A stretch of DNA of 64,000 nucleotides from Bacteroidota bacterium (GTDB taxonomy: Bacteria; Chlamydiota; Chlamydiia; Chlamydiales; FEN-1388). The translations under genes and the position numbers were made by a program. The stretch covers positions 328,607 to 392,606 of the forward strand of contig JABDGV010000001.1 of NCBI GenBank assembly GCA_013285825.1, in the 5' to 3' direction. Shown one piece after another: positions 1 through 8,227 of the stretch; the first letter of the stretch is position 1; each line of letters opens with the position of its first letter. A model generated the notes under the pieces. It made no database searches. It was not told where the DNA came from and worked only from the letters and a program-made list of their open reading frames with translations.

Positions 1-38
1 TTATAAATAGTAATAAAATAAAAAATCAAGTACTAGAG

Positions 39-1064
39 TTACTTAAATGGCTCGTAGTCTTGAAGCTCGTGATCGATCTCCTCGTAATTCACGCCAAAGT
101 GCTTACGAAGGTTCGTAATATACTCTTCTGAAAGGGCTTCAATCTGTTCTTGAGTGAGCATCTCTCGAATTTGCGCCTCCATATCATGGATTTGCGGCAT
201 CTCCCCAACCTTCCTTCCTTTCACAAGATAGATCTTCCAAACTTGGGAATAATCGGTCCGGCTTCGCTGCTCTTTAGGTTCTGAACAGACACCGGGAGGA
301 AGCTTATTAAATAGCTCCAAAAGATCTCGAGAGAGTTCCGATTTACGGTGGGTAAATATTTGTGAGGAGGTAATGGTAACATCTTTATCTTTCTTAAGGC
401 TGCCCTTTTTAATAAGTTCATCCTTAACATTCTCAGGGGTCGCTTCGCCTTGAGTCAACAGCTGAAATCCGTCAAAGGCTGCTTGCTTTGCAACGGCTTC
501 TTTAGGCGCTTTGAAGGTAATAGCTTGCCAGGAGATCTCTTCTCGAGCGCCAAGGTCGGAAGCCATTTCATTATACGCCTCTTCAATATCTTGAGGAGTA
601 ATGGAAAGATAGGCTCTCGATTTAACGCGGAAGTAGAGCATTCGTCGTAATATAATGTCGGAGCGAATCATCTTCTGCGCCTCTTGAACAGTAAGCCCTG
701 CAGAGTTTACGTTCTTGATGACGTCTGGACCAAACATCTCTTCCATCTCTTCTCGAACATCGCCGTTGGATACTTCCAGCTGCTTTTCCTGCGCTTCAGC
801 GAGAACAAGCTCGCGATCGACAATATCTCGAAGCACCCGCTTCCAAAAGTTTTTATAAAACTCAAGGCGCGCTTCGGTATCTCCCCTTTTATCAGGATAG
901 TTTTGATAAAAGAGCATATCGAGCTGCTTAACCACATCGATCATCGAGATCGATTTACCATTGGCTCGAGCCAAAATGCGATTATGGATCGTCACACCGC
1001 GATTTGGTCCTGAAGCTGCAAAAAGGCTCGTCATACAAAGACAGATAAGAAGAAGTCGATACAT
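39..1064 (-). CDS. SurA/parvulin-like exported folding factor
   Basis: The 341-residue product starts with a signal peptide (hydrophobic residues 3-16, likely cleavage after LFAAS). A SurA-type N-terminal chaperone domain follows (about 27-165, with the typical ILARANGKSISMIDVVKQL opening). Residues 170-290 have the strand/helix pattern of a parvulin prolyl isomerase but are degenerate, for example KLPPGVCSEP where parvulins have a GEVS-P motif. It probably assists folding of outer-membrane or periplasmic proteins. Whether it still isomerises proline is doubtful. It is divergent from the SNF2 helicase across a 384 bp gap. The stop lies 38 bp from the window edge, so downstream operon partners cannot be judged. 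Confidence 0.75.
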   Translation of the reverse strand: MYRLLLICLCMTSLFAASGPNRGVTIHNRILARANGKSISMIDVVKQLDMLFYQNYPDKRGDTEARLEFYKNFWKRVLRDIVDRELVLAEAQEKQLEVSNGDVREEMEEMFGPDVIKNVNSAGLTVQEAQKMIRSDIILRRMLYFRVKSRAYLSITPQDIEEAYNEMASDLGAREEISWQAITFKAPKEAVAKQAAFDGFQLLTQGEATPENVKDELIKKGSLKKDKDVTITSSQIFTHRKSELSRDLLELFNKLPPGVCSEPKEQRSRTDYSQVWKIYLVKGRKVGEMPQIHDMEAQIREMLTQEQIEALSEEYITNLRKHFGVNYEEIDHELQDYEPFK

Positions 1065-1190
1065 AGAATTATTTTCTGGTAAAATGTAGGACTATTGTAC
1101 TCATTCAGCTGATTTTCGGTAGTCTAAACATACAACACTACCTACTCAAGGTATTTAATAATTTTGTCAAACAGAGCAAAGATATAATAG

Positions 1191-1364
1191 AAATTTAACA
1201 GGATAGACAGGATGGACAGGATGGACAGGATAAGCTGCAAAATAAAACATGCAGAGAATTCCTTTCAGTAGCCACAGGTTAGCTATATTTTAACAATAGA
1301 AAACAAGTGATGAGAAATTTTCTCTGTAGCTCATCCTGTCCATCCTGTCTATCCTGTTAAATTT
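1191..1364. repeat. Inverted repeat made of AGGATGGAC-type 9-mers
   Basis: The left arm 1191-1235 begins AAATTTAACAGGATAGAC and contains four tandem copies of a 9 bp word (AGGATAGAC, AGGATGGAC twice, AGGATAAGC). The right arm 1331-1364 is its reverse complement over about 33 of 34 bases. The loop is about 100 bases. The same word class is, to my knowledge, scattered in many unrelated bacterial genomes. Its role here is unknown. Confidence 0.9.
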
Positions 1365-1387
1365 TTGTGTTTTTACAAACTCTCCAA

Positions 1388-1426
1388 GAGTAGAATTACT
1401 GAGTAGAATTACTGAGTACAATTATT
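1388..1426. repeat. Three tandem 13-bp direct repeats
   Basis: GAGTAGAATTACT occurs at 1388-1400 and exactly again at 1401-1413, followed by the variant GAGTACAATTATT at 1414-1426. The array ends 22 bases before the helicase start codon, where an operator or promoter element could lie. Confidence 0.85.
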
Positions 1427-1448
1427 ATAACCTTTTGCACATCACCAA

Positions 1449-3845
1449 ATGTACAACCTTACTTTAGTCAAAGGCTCGAAGAAGCCCATTTTAGCCCTTA
1501 AAGCTCTCTCTGCTGTTTCTGCAAAAACAGAGTGGCATAAGCTCATTCTTGAAGAAGAAATTTTCTATCGAACAAAAGAGGGGCTTGATCCGCGGACAGA
1601 AAGACAAAAAGCCATATCGCTCTTCCGGCTTCGCCCATCTCAAGCACTCTCCCTTCTCCAAAAAGGACAGATACTAAAAGTACTCTGCTGGAACAACCTG
1701 CCGCTCATCGCTGACTTCTTTACCCCCTTCAGATTAAAAATCAGTGCCAACAACCAAGTCTTCCTGTCCGCTCCAGGAGTTGAATTGGAGGTGGATAAAA
1801 GCCTCACATTCTTGCCAGGACCTCCTCATTTTGTTATCAAAAATAATTTTCTGCGCACACTTGATGAATCAATTCCATGGGATATTATCGAGTGCATTCA
1901 AAACGATCTAGACATTGAGAAAATTCGAAAAATCGCTCGAGAAATGGATGAGGTGCAGATTGAGATTGCAGAGGCTGTAAAAACAACCCCAGGAATGACT
2001 ATCCCCAAACTGATTCTTACTGATTCAACTTTCGCTTTTGCCAATTTGGCCCAAAATGATCGCACGTGGGAAAAGGATCTTCTTGAGGCAGGTTTTCAAA
2101 AGAAAACCGTTGGCAGCTCAAACTACTTCTGCCCTCTTGACAAGGTGCTTGAAACCATTCAATTCCTTCTTGAGCTGGGATGGCTTATTGAAACTATAGA
2201 TAAAAAAATTCTGGTTCCCATCACAGATACATCCCTAAAGGCTTCTGAAAAGGAACAGGTCATCGAAATTTCGGGGACGGTTTCCTTTGGATCTCATACA
2301 GCTCCGCTTGCAGATACCCTTAAAGCCTTGAGCCAAGGACAAAAAACATATCCACTCGATGGCACGCATACAGGATTTCTCAAGTCTGCACGGCTCCAAA
2401 ACCTTTCAGCCATTGCTCAAGAGCTCGAATTTTTTGGTGGAAATGCAACGCTTCCAAAAATTAAGCAGGGGCTTCTTGAAGAGCTGCTGCCAAAAACTGA
2501 GCGCAAAATCGAAAGAGTCCTTCTCAGCGACTTTTCAGGAACCCTTCGCCCCTATCAAGAGGAGGGAGTATCCTGGCTGCTTCATCTTCAAAACAGCAGC
2601 CGCTCAGGACTGCTTGCAGATGAAATGGGGCTCGGAAAAACGGTGCAAATGCTTGCCTTCTTATCCCACCTCAAAGGACAAGTCTTGATTGTTGTTCCAA
2701 CATCTCTCATCCCCAACTGGGCCTCTGAAGCGCAGAAATTTACCCCAAACCGCTTTGTCCATCGCTATGAGGGGCCAAATCGCTCGCTTGAAAATCTCCC
2801 CGACAACAGCCTTATCATAACTTCCTATGCACTTGCCCGATTGGATGTAGAGAAATTGAAACAGAGGAAGTTCTCTCTCGTCATTCTCGACGAAGCTCAG
2901 ATGATTAAAAACAGCCGTTCTCAAACCTTTCAAGCGCTTCAAAAAATTCCAAGCAGCATGCGCGTTTTATTAACCGGAACGCCGATTGAAAACTCACTCG
3001 ATGATCTTGTAACCCTCTTCTCCTACCTCGAGCCTGAGCTCATTCAAACCCCCTCGCTTCCCCAAATCAAAAAGCTCATCAAACCCTATCTGCTTCGGCG
3101 CACAAAGGAGCAGGTACTGCCCGACTTGCCGCCCCTTCAAGAGCAGACGGTCCTAATAGAGATGGATGAAGAGCAGCAAATCCTCTATGACTCTTTTATT
3201 CTCGCATTGAAAGAGGGTTTAGTGAAGAAGGTGCAGCAAGATGGCATCTCTCATTGGCGTATGGAGGTATTGGAAGCCATCTTAAGATTGAGGCAAATTG
3301 CCTGCCATCCCGCCTTAATTCCAGCCTTTAGAGAAAAGAACTGCTCCTCTTCAAAGTTTGATCTGATCAAATCAGATATTGAAACACTACTACAGGAGAA
3401 GAAAAAAGTGCTGCTCTTCAGCCAGTTTGCCTCCGTTATCCACCTTCTCTCAAAAGATATCTCTGCCCCCCATCTTTTGTTAACGGGCGAGTCGACCAAC
3501 CGAGAAACTATTGTAAAGAGCTTTACTGACAAAAGCGGCCCAAACCTGCTACTTGCAACACTCAAGACGGGCGGCGTTGGCTTAAACCTTCAAGCAGCCG
3601 ACTCCGTTCTTCTCTTTGATCCTTGGTGGAATGGAGCTGTCGAGGCGCAAGCGATTGGCCGCGCTCATCGAATAGGAAGAATGCATCCTGTTTTTGCAAC
3701 ACGTTATATTGTGCAAAACTCAATCGAGGAACAGATCCAGCAAATTCGCATGAAAAAGGAAGGTTTGCAAAAGGCAATCTTTAGCAGCAGTGATGAATAT
3801 CCTGATGATATTTCCAATGAATTATTTTTTTATTTATTAGATTAA
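1449..3845 (+). CDS. SNF2/Rad54-family DNA-dependent ATPase
   Basis: This 798-residue protein has a divergent N-terminal region (1-360) and a complete SNF2 ATPase core in the C-terminal half. Visible motifs are motif I (LLADEMGLGKTVQM, about 388-401), motif II as ILDEAQMIKN, motif III as LLTGTPIENSLDDL, and the helicase C motifs LLLATLKTGGVGLNLQAAD and QAIGRAHRIGR. The family moves along duplex DNA and remodels protein-DNA complexes or stalled polymerase. Chlamydiae carry SWI/SNF-type helicases, and the length and layout agree. No zinc-binding SWIM motif was noticed at the N terminus. It appears to be transcribed alone. Confidence 0.92.
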   Translation: MYNLTLVKGSKKPILALKALSAVSAKTEWHKLILEEEIFYRTKEGLDPRTERQKAISLFRLRPSQALSLLQKGQILKVLCWNNLPLIADFFTPFRLKISANNQVFLSAPGVELEVDKSLTFLPGPPHFVIKNNFLRTLDESIPWDIIECIQNDLDIEKIRKIAREMDEVQIEIAEAVKTTPGMTIPKLILTDSTFAFANLAQNDRTWEKDLLEAGFQKKTVGSSNYFCPLDKVLETIQFLLELGWLIETIDKKILVPITDTSLKASEKEQVIEISGTVSFGSHTAPLADTLKALSQGQKTYPLDGTHTGFLKSARLQNLSAIAQELEFFGGNATLPKIKQGLLEELLPKTERKIERVLLSDFSGTLRPYQEEGVSWLLHLQNSSRSGLLADEMGLGKTVQMLAFLSHLKGQVLIVVPTSLIPNWASEAQKFTPNRFVHRYEGPNRSLENLPDNSLIITSYALARLDVEKLKQRKFSLVILDEAQMIKNSRSQTFQALQKIPSSMRVLLTGTPIENSLDDLVTLFSYLEPELIQTPSLPQIKKLIKPYLLRRTKEQVLPDLPPLQEQTVLIEMDEEQQILYDSFILALKEGLVKKVQQDGISHWRMEVLEAILRLRQIACHPALIPAFREKNCSSSKFDLIKSDIETLLQEKKKVLLFSQFASVIHLLSKDISAPHLLLTGESTNRETIVKSFTDKSGPNLLLATLKTGGVGLNLQAADSVLLFDPWWNGAVEAQAIGRAHRIGRMHPVFATRYIVQNSIEEQIQQIRMKKEGLQKAIFSSSDEYPDDISNELFFYLLD

Positions 3846-3904
3846 TGAATTCTTAATAATATTTTCCTAATATTTACAATAAGTTTTACATAAGGTATAG
3901 TATT

Positions 3905-6514
3905 ATGAGAGTTGCACTAGATTCACGAAGATTTGGCCAAGAATTTGCAGATTTAGTTACTAAAACAACAGATGGTGATTTAGATAACTATCTCGTTGGT
4001 AAAAATAAATGGGGTCAAGTCTCCCTCTTCCGTAAAAATACCTCTTGCATCGTCTTATTATTTTATAGAATCTTTTGCGGCTACAATTTCAATACCAACA
4101 CTCTCTTCGAAATCAAAGAACGAATCGATCGACAGTTCGGTATTCAAGAAGTTGACGCAGTACATGCCCAAGACCATATTAAACTCTTTTTGGCAAGTAA
4201 ATCCATTGAGCATATTGCAACCCATGTGATGGCCAAGCGCGCTCAAAAAAGAACTCTACGACATCAAGATAACTGGGTTGCACTTACAGAACGAATCAAT
4301 CAGATTGCTCAAACGCTCTTTCAATACATAGCTATCGAAAAAGATCGCTCGGAAATGAACTATGCCTCTTCAGAATGCGCCGTGCCAACAGCTGCCGATA
4401 TCCCAGCAAATCTTCATCGTCTTTGGAAAGATACTATGCTCACCGAAACTCTTCGAGCTGTTCGCAACCAAGAAAATCTCAACGATTGCCAACTTCCAAC
4501 GAGAGACCTTATTAAAGGCGCGTTGAAACGAAATGATATTAAAGCCCTGGTGATTATTGCCAAATCCATTCCTCAACTGACCGACATTCCAACGGAAGAT
4601 CGCCAGCAAATTCTCTTCCATCTTATGGATCAAGTTGAGCTCGAACGGGCAAAAGAGCTTTTGCCTCATACAGATATCGACAATCGAAAATTAGCTTTTG
4701 TAGGCTCCGCAATTTACCATGACGACATTGAGCTCGCAAATGAGTTTCTCGATAAGAACGCAGGTCCTGATCCACTCTACAAGAAGAAATATCCTGTGCA
4801 CATGGCGTATGAAAAAGAGAATATTTTACTGCTGTTCAAACTCTATGAAAAGGGATCTCGAGTAACTCTAAAGAGAAATAATAACCAAGAAGAGAACGAC
4901 CCAGAAGAGAACAATTATACACGCATTAATAATCGTCCAATTCGTGGGTTTCGGGATGCACTCGATTGGCTCAATAATTTGCGCCAACTTCAGAGGAATG
5001 AACCACGCGAAGAGAGAATATCTTTACCATTAAATGATAGAGCGCATAACAACGTTATCAAAGAGTTAGATAACAGAGTCGAGAGGTTAGCAGCAGAAAA
5101 AAACTGCACACAACAGCAAATCGAAGATGCTCAAGAGCTCGCACAGGCCCTGCTTTTCGGAGAGGATCCTGCATTTACCCATGCCAGAACTCTTGATGAA
5201 AAACTAGCTGTCTTCAACCTGCTTGAGCCCATCATGCCAGGGATTGTCTCTGAAAACAAAATGAGCCTGTTTACGATCAACAAAGCAGTTCTAAGTACGT
5301 ATCGTCAAGAAATTCCTGCCCAACTGCCAGCTGAATTTAACTTTAGACGCAGGCTTTTAAATCTCAAGAATATCGTTGGTCAACTCGACCCAGTAGCGTA
5401 TCGCAACATTACTAATAATGACATGAACGGCCTCAGCAACTTTATTAGAAAATGCCAGCAAAGGTATGCACAAACAGGAACGCCTGAACGTGGATCAGCT
5501 GCCTTAGAGCATTTTTATCAAATGGTTGAGCGAGCGATTGGTCAGGCAGTTATTGCCATTGAACAAAAGCAAACAGCCATTGCTGCAGAACAAAACGCTG
5601 AAATTGCAGCTAACAAAAAGACTGAACTTGCAACAGTCATTTGCAAAATTATCCATGAGATCGGTGAAGGCGCTACTGCTTGCGGCGGAAGAACATTATC
5701 GACTGCAGTGGATGCATTCAGAATGACTCGAGTGGGCAACGCTAATACCTTTGCAACAATAACTGATGAAGCGCTTGGCGAGCTTAGAAGCACTCTTTTT
5801 GATGCCACGATGATGAAAATCGAAGGAAATCACGGAGAAATAGATGCCCATAACTATAACCGAGTACTTCAATCCTGCGGAGCAGAACTTGGAATACCTG
5901 CAACAGGGATCTACAACCAAGTGCACGATACTGCTGTAGGCGGATGGAGTAGAAAAGAAGAATTTTTGGAGGCCTTTTTTGAGAACTATACTCCACAAGC
6001 AATCTTCTCTCTTATTCGGAACAAAATTATGACAGAAGGGCCCTATAGAGAGCTCTACATCGATTGGTGGAAAACAAACATACCAAACGATTGGAAAACC
6101 AAAGAGCGAAATGATGAAGCGTATGCTTTTATAAAAGGTAGTAATGAGACAATGGCCATATTGTCCATTAACAATTGGCGGATGGGATTCCTCTCCAAAG
6201 ATTTGACAACGGATGAGCAAAAAAACAAAGCCCTTAACGCATTCACAAATCTTGAGCTCAAAATCCCCCAAAACGCTTTCAACGTTTGGTGGAATAAGTA
6301 CCTTGGATTGAAAACGAAAGAGGAAAAAGATTCAGCGATTAAGGAGCTACAAAAGCTTGTGCCAATCAAGCCGGTCACCGACAAGCAAGTTGATGACTAC
6401 GTCATGAATGAATTCCTCGGCGCCTATGTACTCAGTGAAGAGACGGGGCAAGTATTGGATTCGGGAATTATGAAAATGCTCAGGCAGCAGGTTAAACATA
6501 TACAACCAAAATAA
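3905..6514 (+). CDS. Large orphan with ankyrin-like helical repeats
   Basis: I do not recognise this 869-residue protein. It has no signal peptide or membrane segment. Residues about 200-325 show helix-turn-helix units with an ankyrin-like rhythm (NDIKALVIIAKSIP, DDIELANEFLDKN, ENILLLFKLYEKG), but too degenerate for a firm call. Around 535-580 there is a Gln/Ala/Glu-rich helix that may form a coiled coil. The start is an ATG 59 bases after the helicase stop, without a strong Shine-Dalgarno sequence. Size, solubility and ankyrin-like repeats would fit a host-directed or scaffold protein; that is inference only. Confidence 0.6.
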   Translation: MRVALDSRRFGQEFADLVTKTTDGDLDNYLVGKNKWGQVSLFRKNTSCIVLLFYRIFCGYNFNTNTLFEIKERIDRQFGIQEVDAVHAQDHIKLFLASKSIEHIATHVMAKRAQKRTLRHQDNWVALTERINQIAQTLFQYIAIEKDRSEMNYASSECAVPTAADIPANLHRLWKDTMLTETLRAVRNQENLNDCQLPTRDLIKGALKRNDIKALVIIAKSIPQLTDIPTEDRQQILFHLMDQVELERAKELLPHTDIDNRKLAFVGSAIYHDDIELANEFLDKNAGPDPLYKKKYPVHMAYEKENILLLFKLYEKGSRVTLKRNNNQEENDPEENNYTRINNRPIRGFRDALDWLNNLRQLQRNEPREERISLPLNDRAHNNVIKELDNRVERLAAEKNCTQQQIEDAQELAQALLFGEDPAFTHARTLDEKLAVFNLLEPIMPGIVSENKMSLFTINKAVLSTYRQEIPAQLPAEFNFRRRLLNLKNIVGQLDPVAYRNITNNDMNGLSNFIRKCQQRYAQTGTPERGSAALEHFYQMVERAIGQAVIAIEQKQTAIAAEQNAEIAANKKTELATVICKIIHEIGEGATACGGRTLSTAVDAFRMTRVGNANTFATITDEALGELRSTLFDATMMKIEGNHGEIDAHNYNRVLQSCGAELGIPATGIYNQVHDTAVGGWSRKEEFLEAFFENYTPQAIFSLIRNKIMTEGPYRELYIDWWKTNIPNDWKTKERNDEAYAFIKGSNETMAILSINNWRMGFLSKDLTTDEQKNKALNAFTNLELKIPQNAFNVWWNKYLGLKTKEEKDSAIKELQKLVPIKPVTDKQVDDYVMNEFLGAYVLSEETGQVLDSGIMKMLRQQVKHIQPK

Positions 6515-6642
6515 TGGATACATTATAAGTTCTGGAGTTGGAATTTAGCAGAGGCGAATTCGCACTTAGTGCTCTATGAGCGTTGAGTTTTTGCTAAAAG
6601 GCAATTTTTGAACTTGTTAGCGTTTTAACCAAAGTACTGTTT

Positions 6643-7143
6643 ATGACATGCGCATCTGTTTCGAATTGTGTTTCTGGTGCTTTCCGTGGTGCTGGACAGC
6701 TCATCTGCACGGCTGCAAATGCCGTTTATGAAGGCGCCCGAAAAGTAGAGGGATATTGGGAAGAGGCAAATTCCCATGTGGCTGATTGGACTGAAAAATT
6801 CCTTCCCATGCCTCTTGCAAAAATTGCCCAAGCTTTCATCCAAGCCCTGCCATTTTTTCTACTCAGCCTGTTCACACCCCTCCCAGTTTCTTTAGGCGTT
6901 GGCCTTCTCTTCATAGGATTTGGAGTGATCCAAAACATGCGTGGAGATGTTCCATCTCCGGAACGAGGGCATATGTTTACGAATGGTGTTGGTTTTGCAC
7001 AGATAGTCAAAGGTGTAATGGGTATTGGACTTGGAATTATCCTCAAGACCCCGCTTCCCGCTGTTCTTGGCGCATTACAACTTATTGGTGCTGTAGCTTG
7101 CTTTGCTCGTTCAGGGCTTATTAAAGATGTATGCAGCGGTTAA
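6643..7143 (+). CDS. Small membrane protein of unknown function
   Basis: The product has 166 residues. The C-terminal two thirds are hydrophobic, with stretches at about 66-100 (ALPFFLLSLF through LLFIGFGVIQ), 117-135 and 138-155, giving at least three membrane segments or two hairpins. The N-terminal 60 residues are soluble and include three cysteines. The paired-hydrophobic layout recalls chlamydial inclusion-membrane proteins but is not diagnostic. No good ribosome-binding site precedes the ATG. It converges on the gcvH operon, with the hairpin at 7163-7240 between them. Confidence 0.6.
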   Translation: MTCASVSNCVSGAFRGAGQLICTAANAVYEGARKVEGYWEEANSHVADWTEKFLPMPLAKIAQAFIQALPFFLLSLFTPLPVSLGVGLLFIGFGVIQNMRGDVPSPERGHMFTNGVGFAQIVKGVMGIGLGIILKTPLPAVLGALQLIGAVACFARSGLIKDVCSG

Positions 7144-7162
7144 GACTTTTATTTTTTTATTT

Positions 7163-7240
7163 ACCACAGAGAACACAGAGTGCACAGAGAATCAATTGTA
7201 CTCATAAATCTCTGTGAACTCTGTGTTCTCTGTGGTTATA
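7163..7240. repeat. Inverted repeat made of CACAGAG-type 9-mers
   Basis: The left arm ACCACAGAGAACACAGAG runs from 7163 to 7190 with 9 bp periodicity (words ending CACAGAG). The right arm 7209-7238 is its reverse complement with a single mismatch over 28 bases. The loop is 18 bases. It lies between the convergent 166-residue gene and gcvH, so it could end transcription from both sides. Confidence 0.9.
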
Positions 7241-7283
7241 TAATCAAAAGGAACCATCTCAATACAAAGTGGTTCTAGGAGAA

Positions 7284-7586
7284 TCACTCTTCTACTTGTA
7301 CCTTATAGAGCCAGCCGGAGCCTTCTGGATCTTTGTTGAGTGACTCTATCGATTCGAGAAGAGTATTGTTTACCTCTAAAATTACTCCAGAGATGGGGGC
7401 ATAGATATCAAATGCCGCTTTTGTTGATTCCACCACAGCTACCAAATCGCCCTGTTTGATTTTGCTTCCAACTTTTGGAAGCTCTATCCAGACAATCTCT
7501 CCAATCTCATGGCAGGAGCGTTTTGTAATTCCGCAACGTGTGTAGGCACCCTCTGTTTTGGTCCAAGAAGTACGCTCTGTATTCAT
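7284..7586 (-). CDS. gcvH: Glycine cleavage H protein (lipoyl carrier)
   Basis: This 100-residue lipoyl-domain protein shows the H-protein core: GEIVWIELPKVGSKIKQGD, then VVESTKAAFDIYAPISG with lipoylated Lys56, and ending LNKDPEGSGWLYKVQVEE. It is shorter than typical H protein (about 125 residues) because the N-terminal strand region is abbreviated. In Chlamydia gcvH stands without the rest of the glycine cleavage system, and no other gcv gene is seen here, so a lipoyl-transfer role is possible. It overlaps the upstream gene by four bases (ATGA), which indicates translational coupling. lplA, its likely lipoylating enzyme, lies 5 kb away. Confidence 0.93.
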   Translation of the reverse strand: MNTERTSWTKTEGAYTRCGITKRSCHEIGEIVWIELPKVGSKIKQGDLVAVVESTKAAFDIYAPISGVILEVNNTLLESIESLNKDPEGSGWLYKVQVEE

Positions 7587-8227
7587 GAAGATACCTCAAT
7601 GCGGGAGAGTAAAAGCGGCATGCGATCAATAAGATCAGAGGCTACAGGAAAATAAAGGGAGGGAGAGCCTGTTCTGTTTAAACGAAATCCAAAGCCAAAA
7701 GAGGCCTTATCTTCAAGCTCAAAGCCATCGAGCAGATTCCAAGGGATGGTAACATCATAGGCAATTCTGCCCTTCTCAAAGCTGCAATCAGCTTGCACAG
7801 TATTATCAAGAGTATCCTCTAAACGAAAAAGGCGTGAAGAGATACCTTCAACCATCTCAGGAAATAGCACAAAATGGTGGAAGAAGCGATGCTTTGTCCT
7901 CGCTTCAAGAGATGCACGTGTATCAATAAACAGCTCGAGAGAGTCTCCCGTTTGCCACTTATCTAATGAGAGCAGGCTGGGCTTTTGGCTATCGGCTTCA
8001 ACAAAGATTTTTAGGCCAGATTCTTGATCAAAGCTCAAAGCAAATATTGGCTTTTCAAAAGTAGATATAAGCGGCAGGAGGTCCGGATATTGGTACGTTG
8101 CCCCTGGCCACTTGCCCTTTTTAGTAATTGGGCAAAGTGTAAGAGTCACTGCACAATACATCCCCAAAGGGATTGAAATATCCGGCGAAGAGCTCCAACT
8201 CCTGCTTTTCCAACCACCCTTCTTCAC
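7583..8227 (-). CDS. Orphan with carbohydrate-binding (CBM9-like) pattern
   Basis: The 214-residue protein starts at a GTG that overlaps the upstream stop (GTGA) and ends overlapping the gcvH start (ATGA), so it is translated in strict coupling. No signal peptide is seen. The succession GDSLELFIDTR, then HHFVLFPE and a strand-rich AYDVTIPWNLL resembles the family-9 carbohydrate-binding or DOMON-like beta sandwich. In Chlamydia trachomatis a hypothetical gene (CT283, as I recall) also neighbours gcvH, and this may be its counterpart. Function is unknown. Confidence 0.72.
   Translation of the reverse strand: MKKGGWKSRSWSSSPDISIPLGMYCAVTLTLCPITKKGKWPGATYQYPDLLPLISTFEKPIFALSFDQESGLKIFVEADSQKPSLLSLDKWQTGDSLELFIDTRASLEARTKHRFFHHFVLFPEMVEGISSRLFRLEDTLDNTVQADCSFEKGRIAYDVTIPWNLLDGFELEDKASFGFGFRLNRTGSPSLYFPVASDLIDRMPLLLSRIEVSS

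Larger units (their letters stand above)
1065..1448. other. Gap between divergent genes holding a 9-mer hairpin and 13-bp direct repeats
   Basis: This 384 bp divergent promoter region has no credible gene. It contains the inverted repeat at 1191-1364 and the tandem 13 bp repeat at 1388-1426, listed separately. AT-rich sequence with TATAAC near 1425 sits just before the helicase start and may be part of its promoter. Confidence 0.7.

Noticed and set aside
1191..1364. CRISPR-like array
   Set aside because: The units are 9 bp with no unique spacers, and no cas genes are present. It is a hairpin of tandem words.
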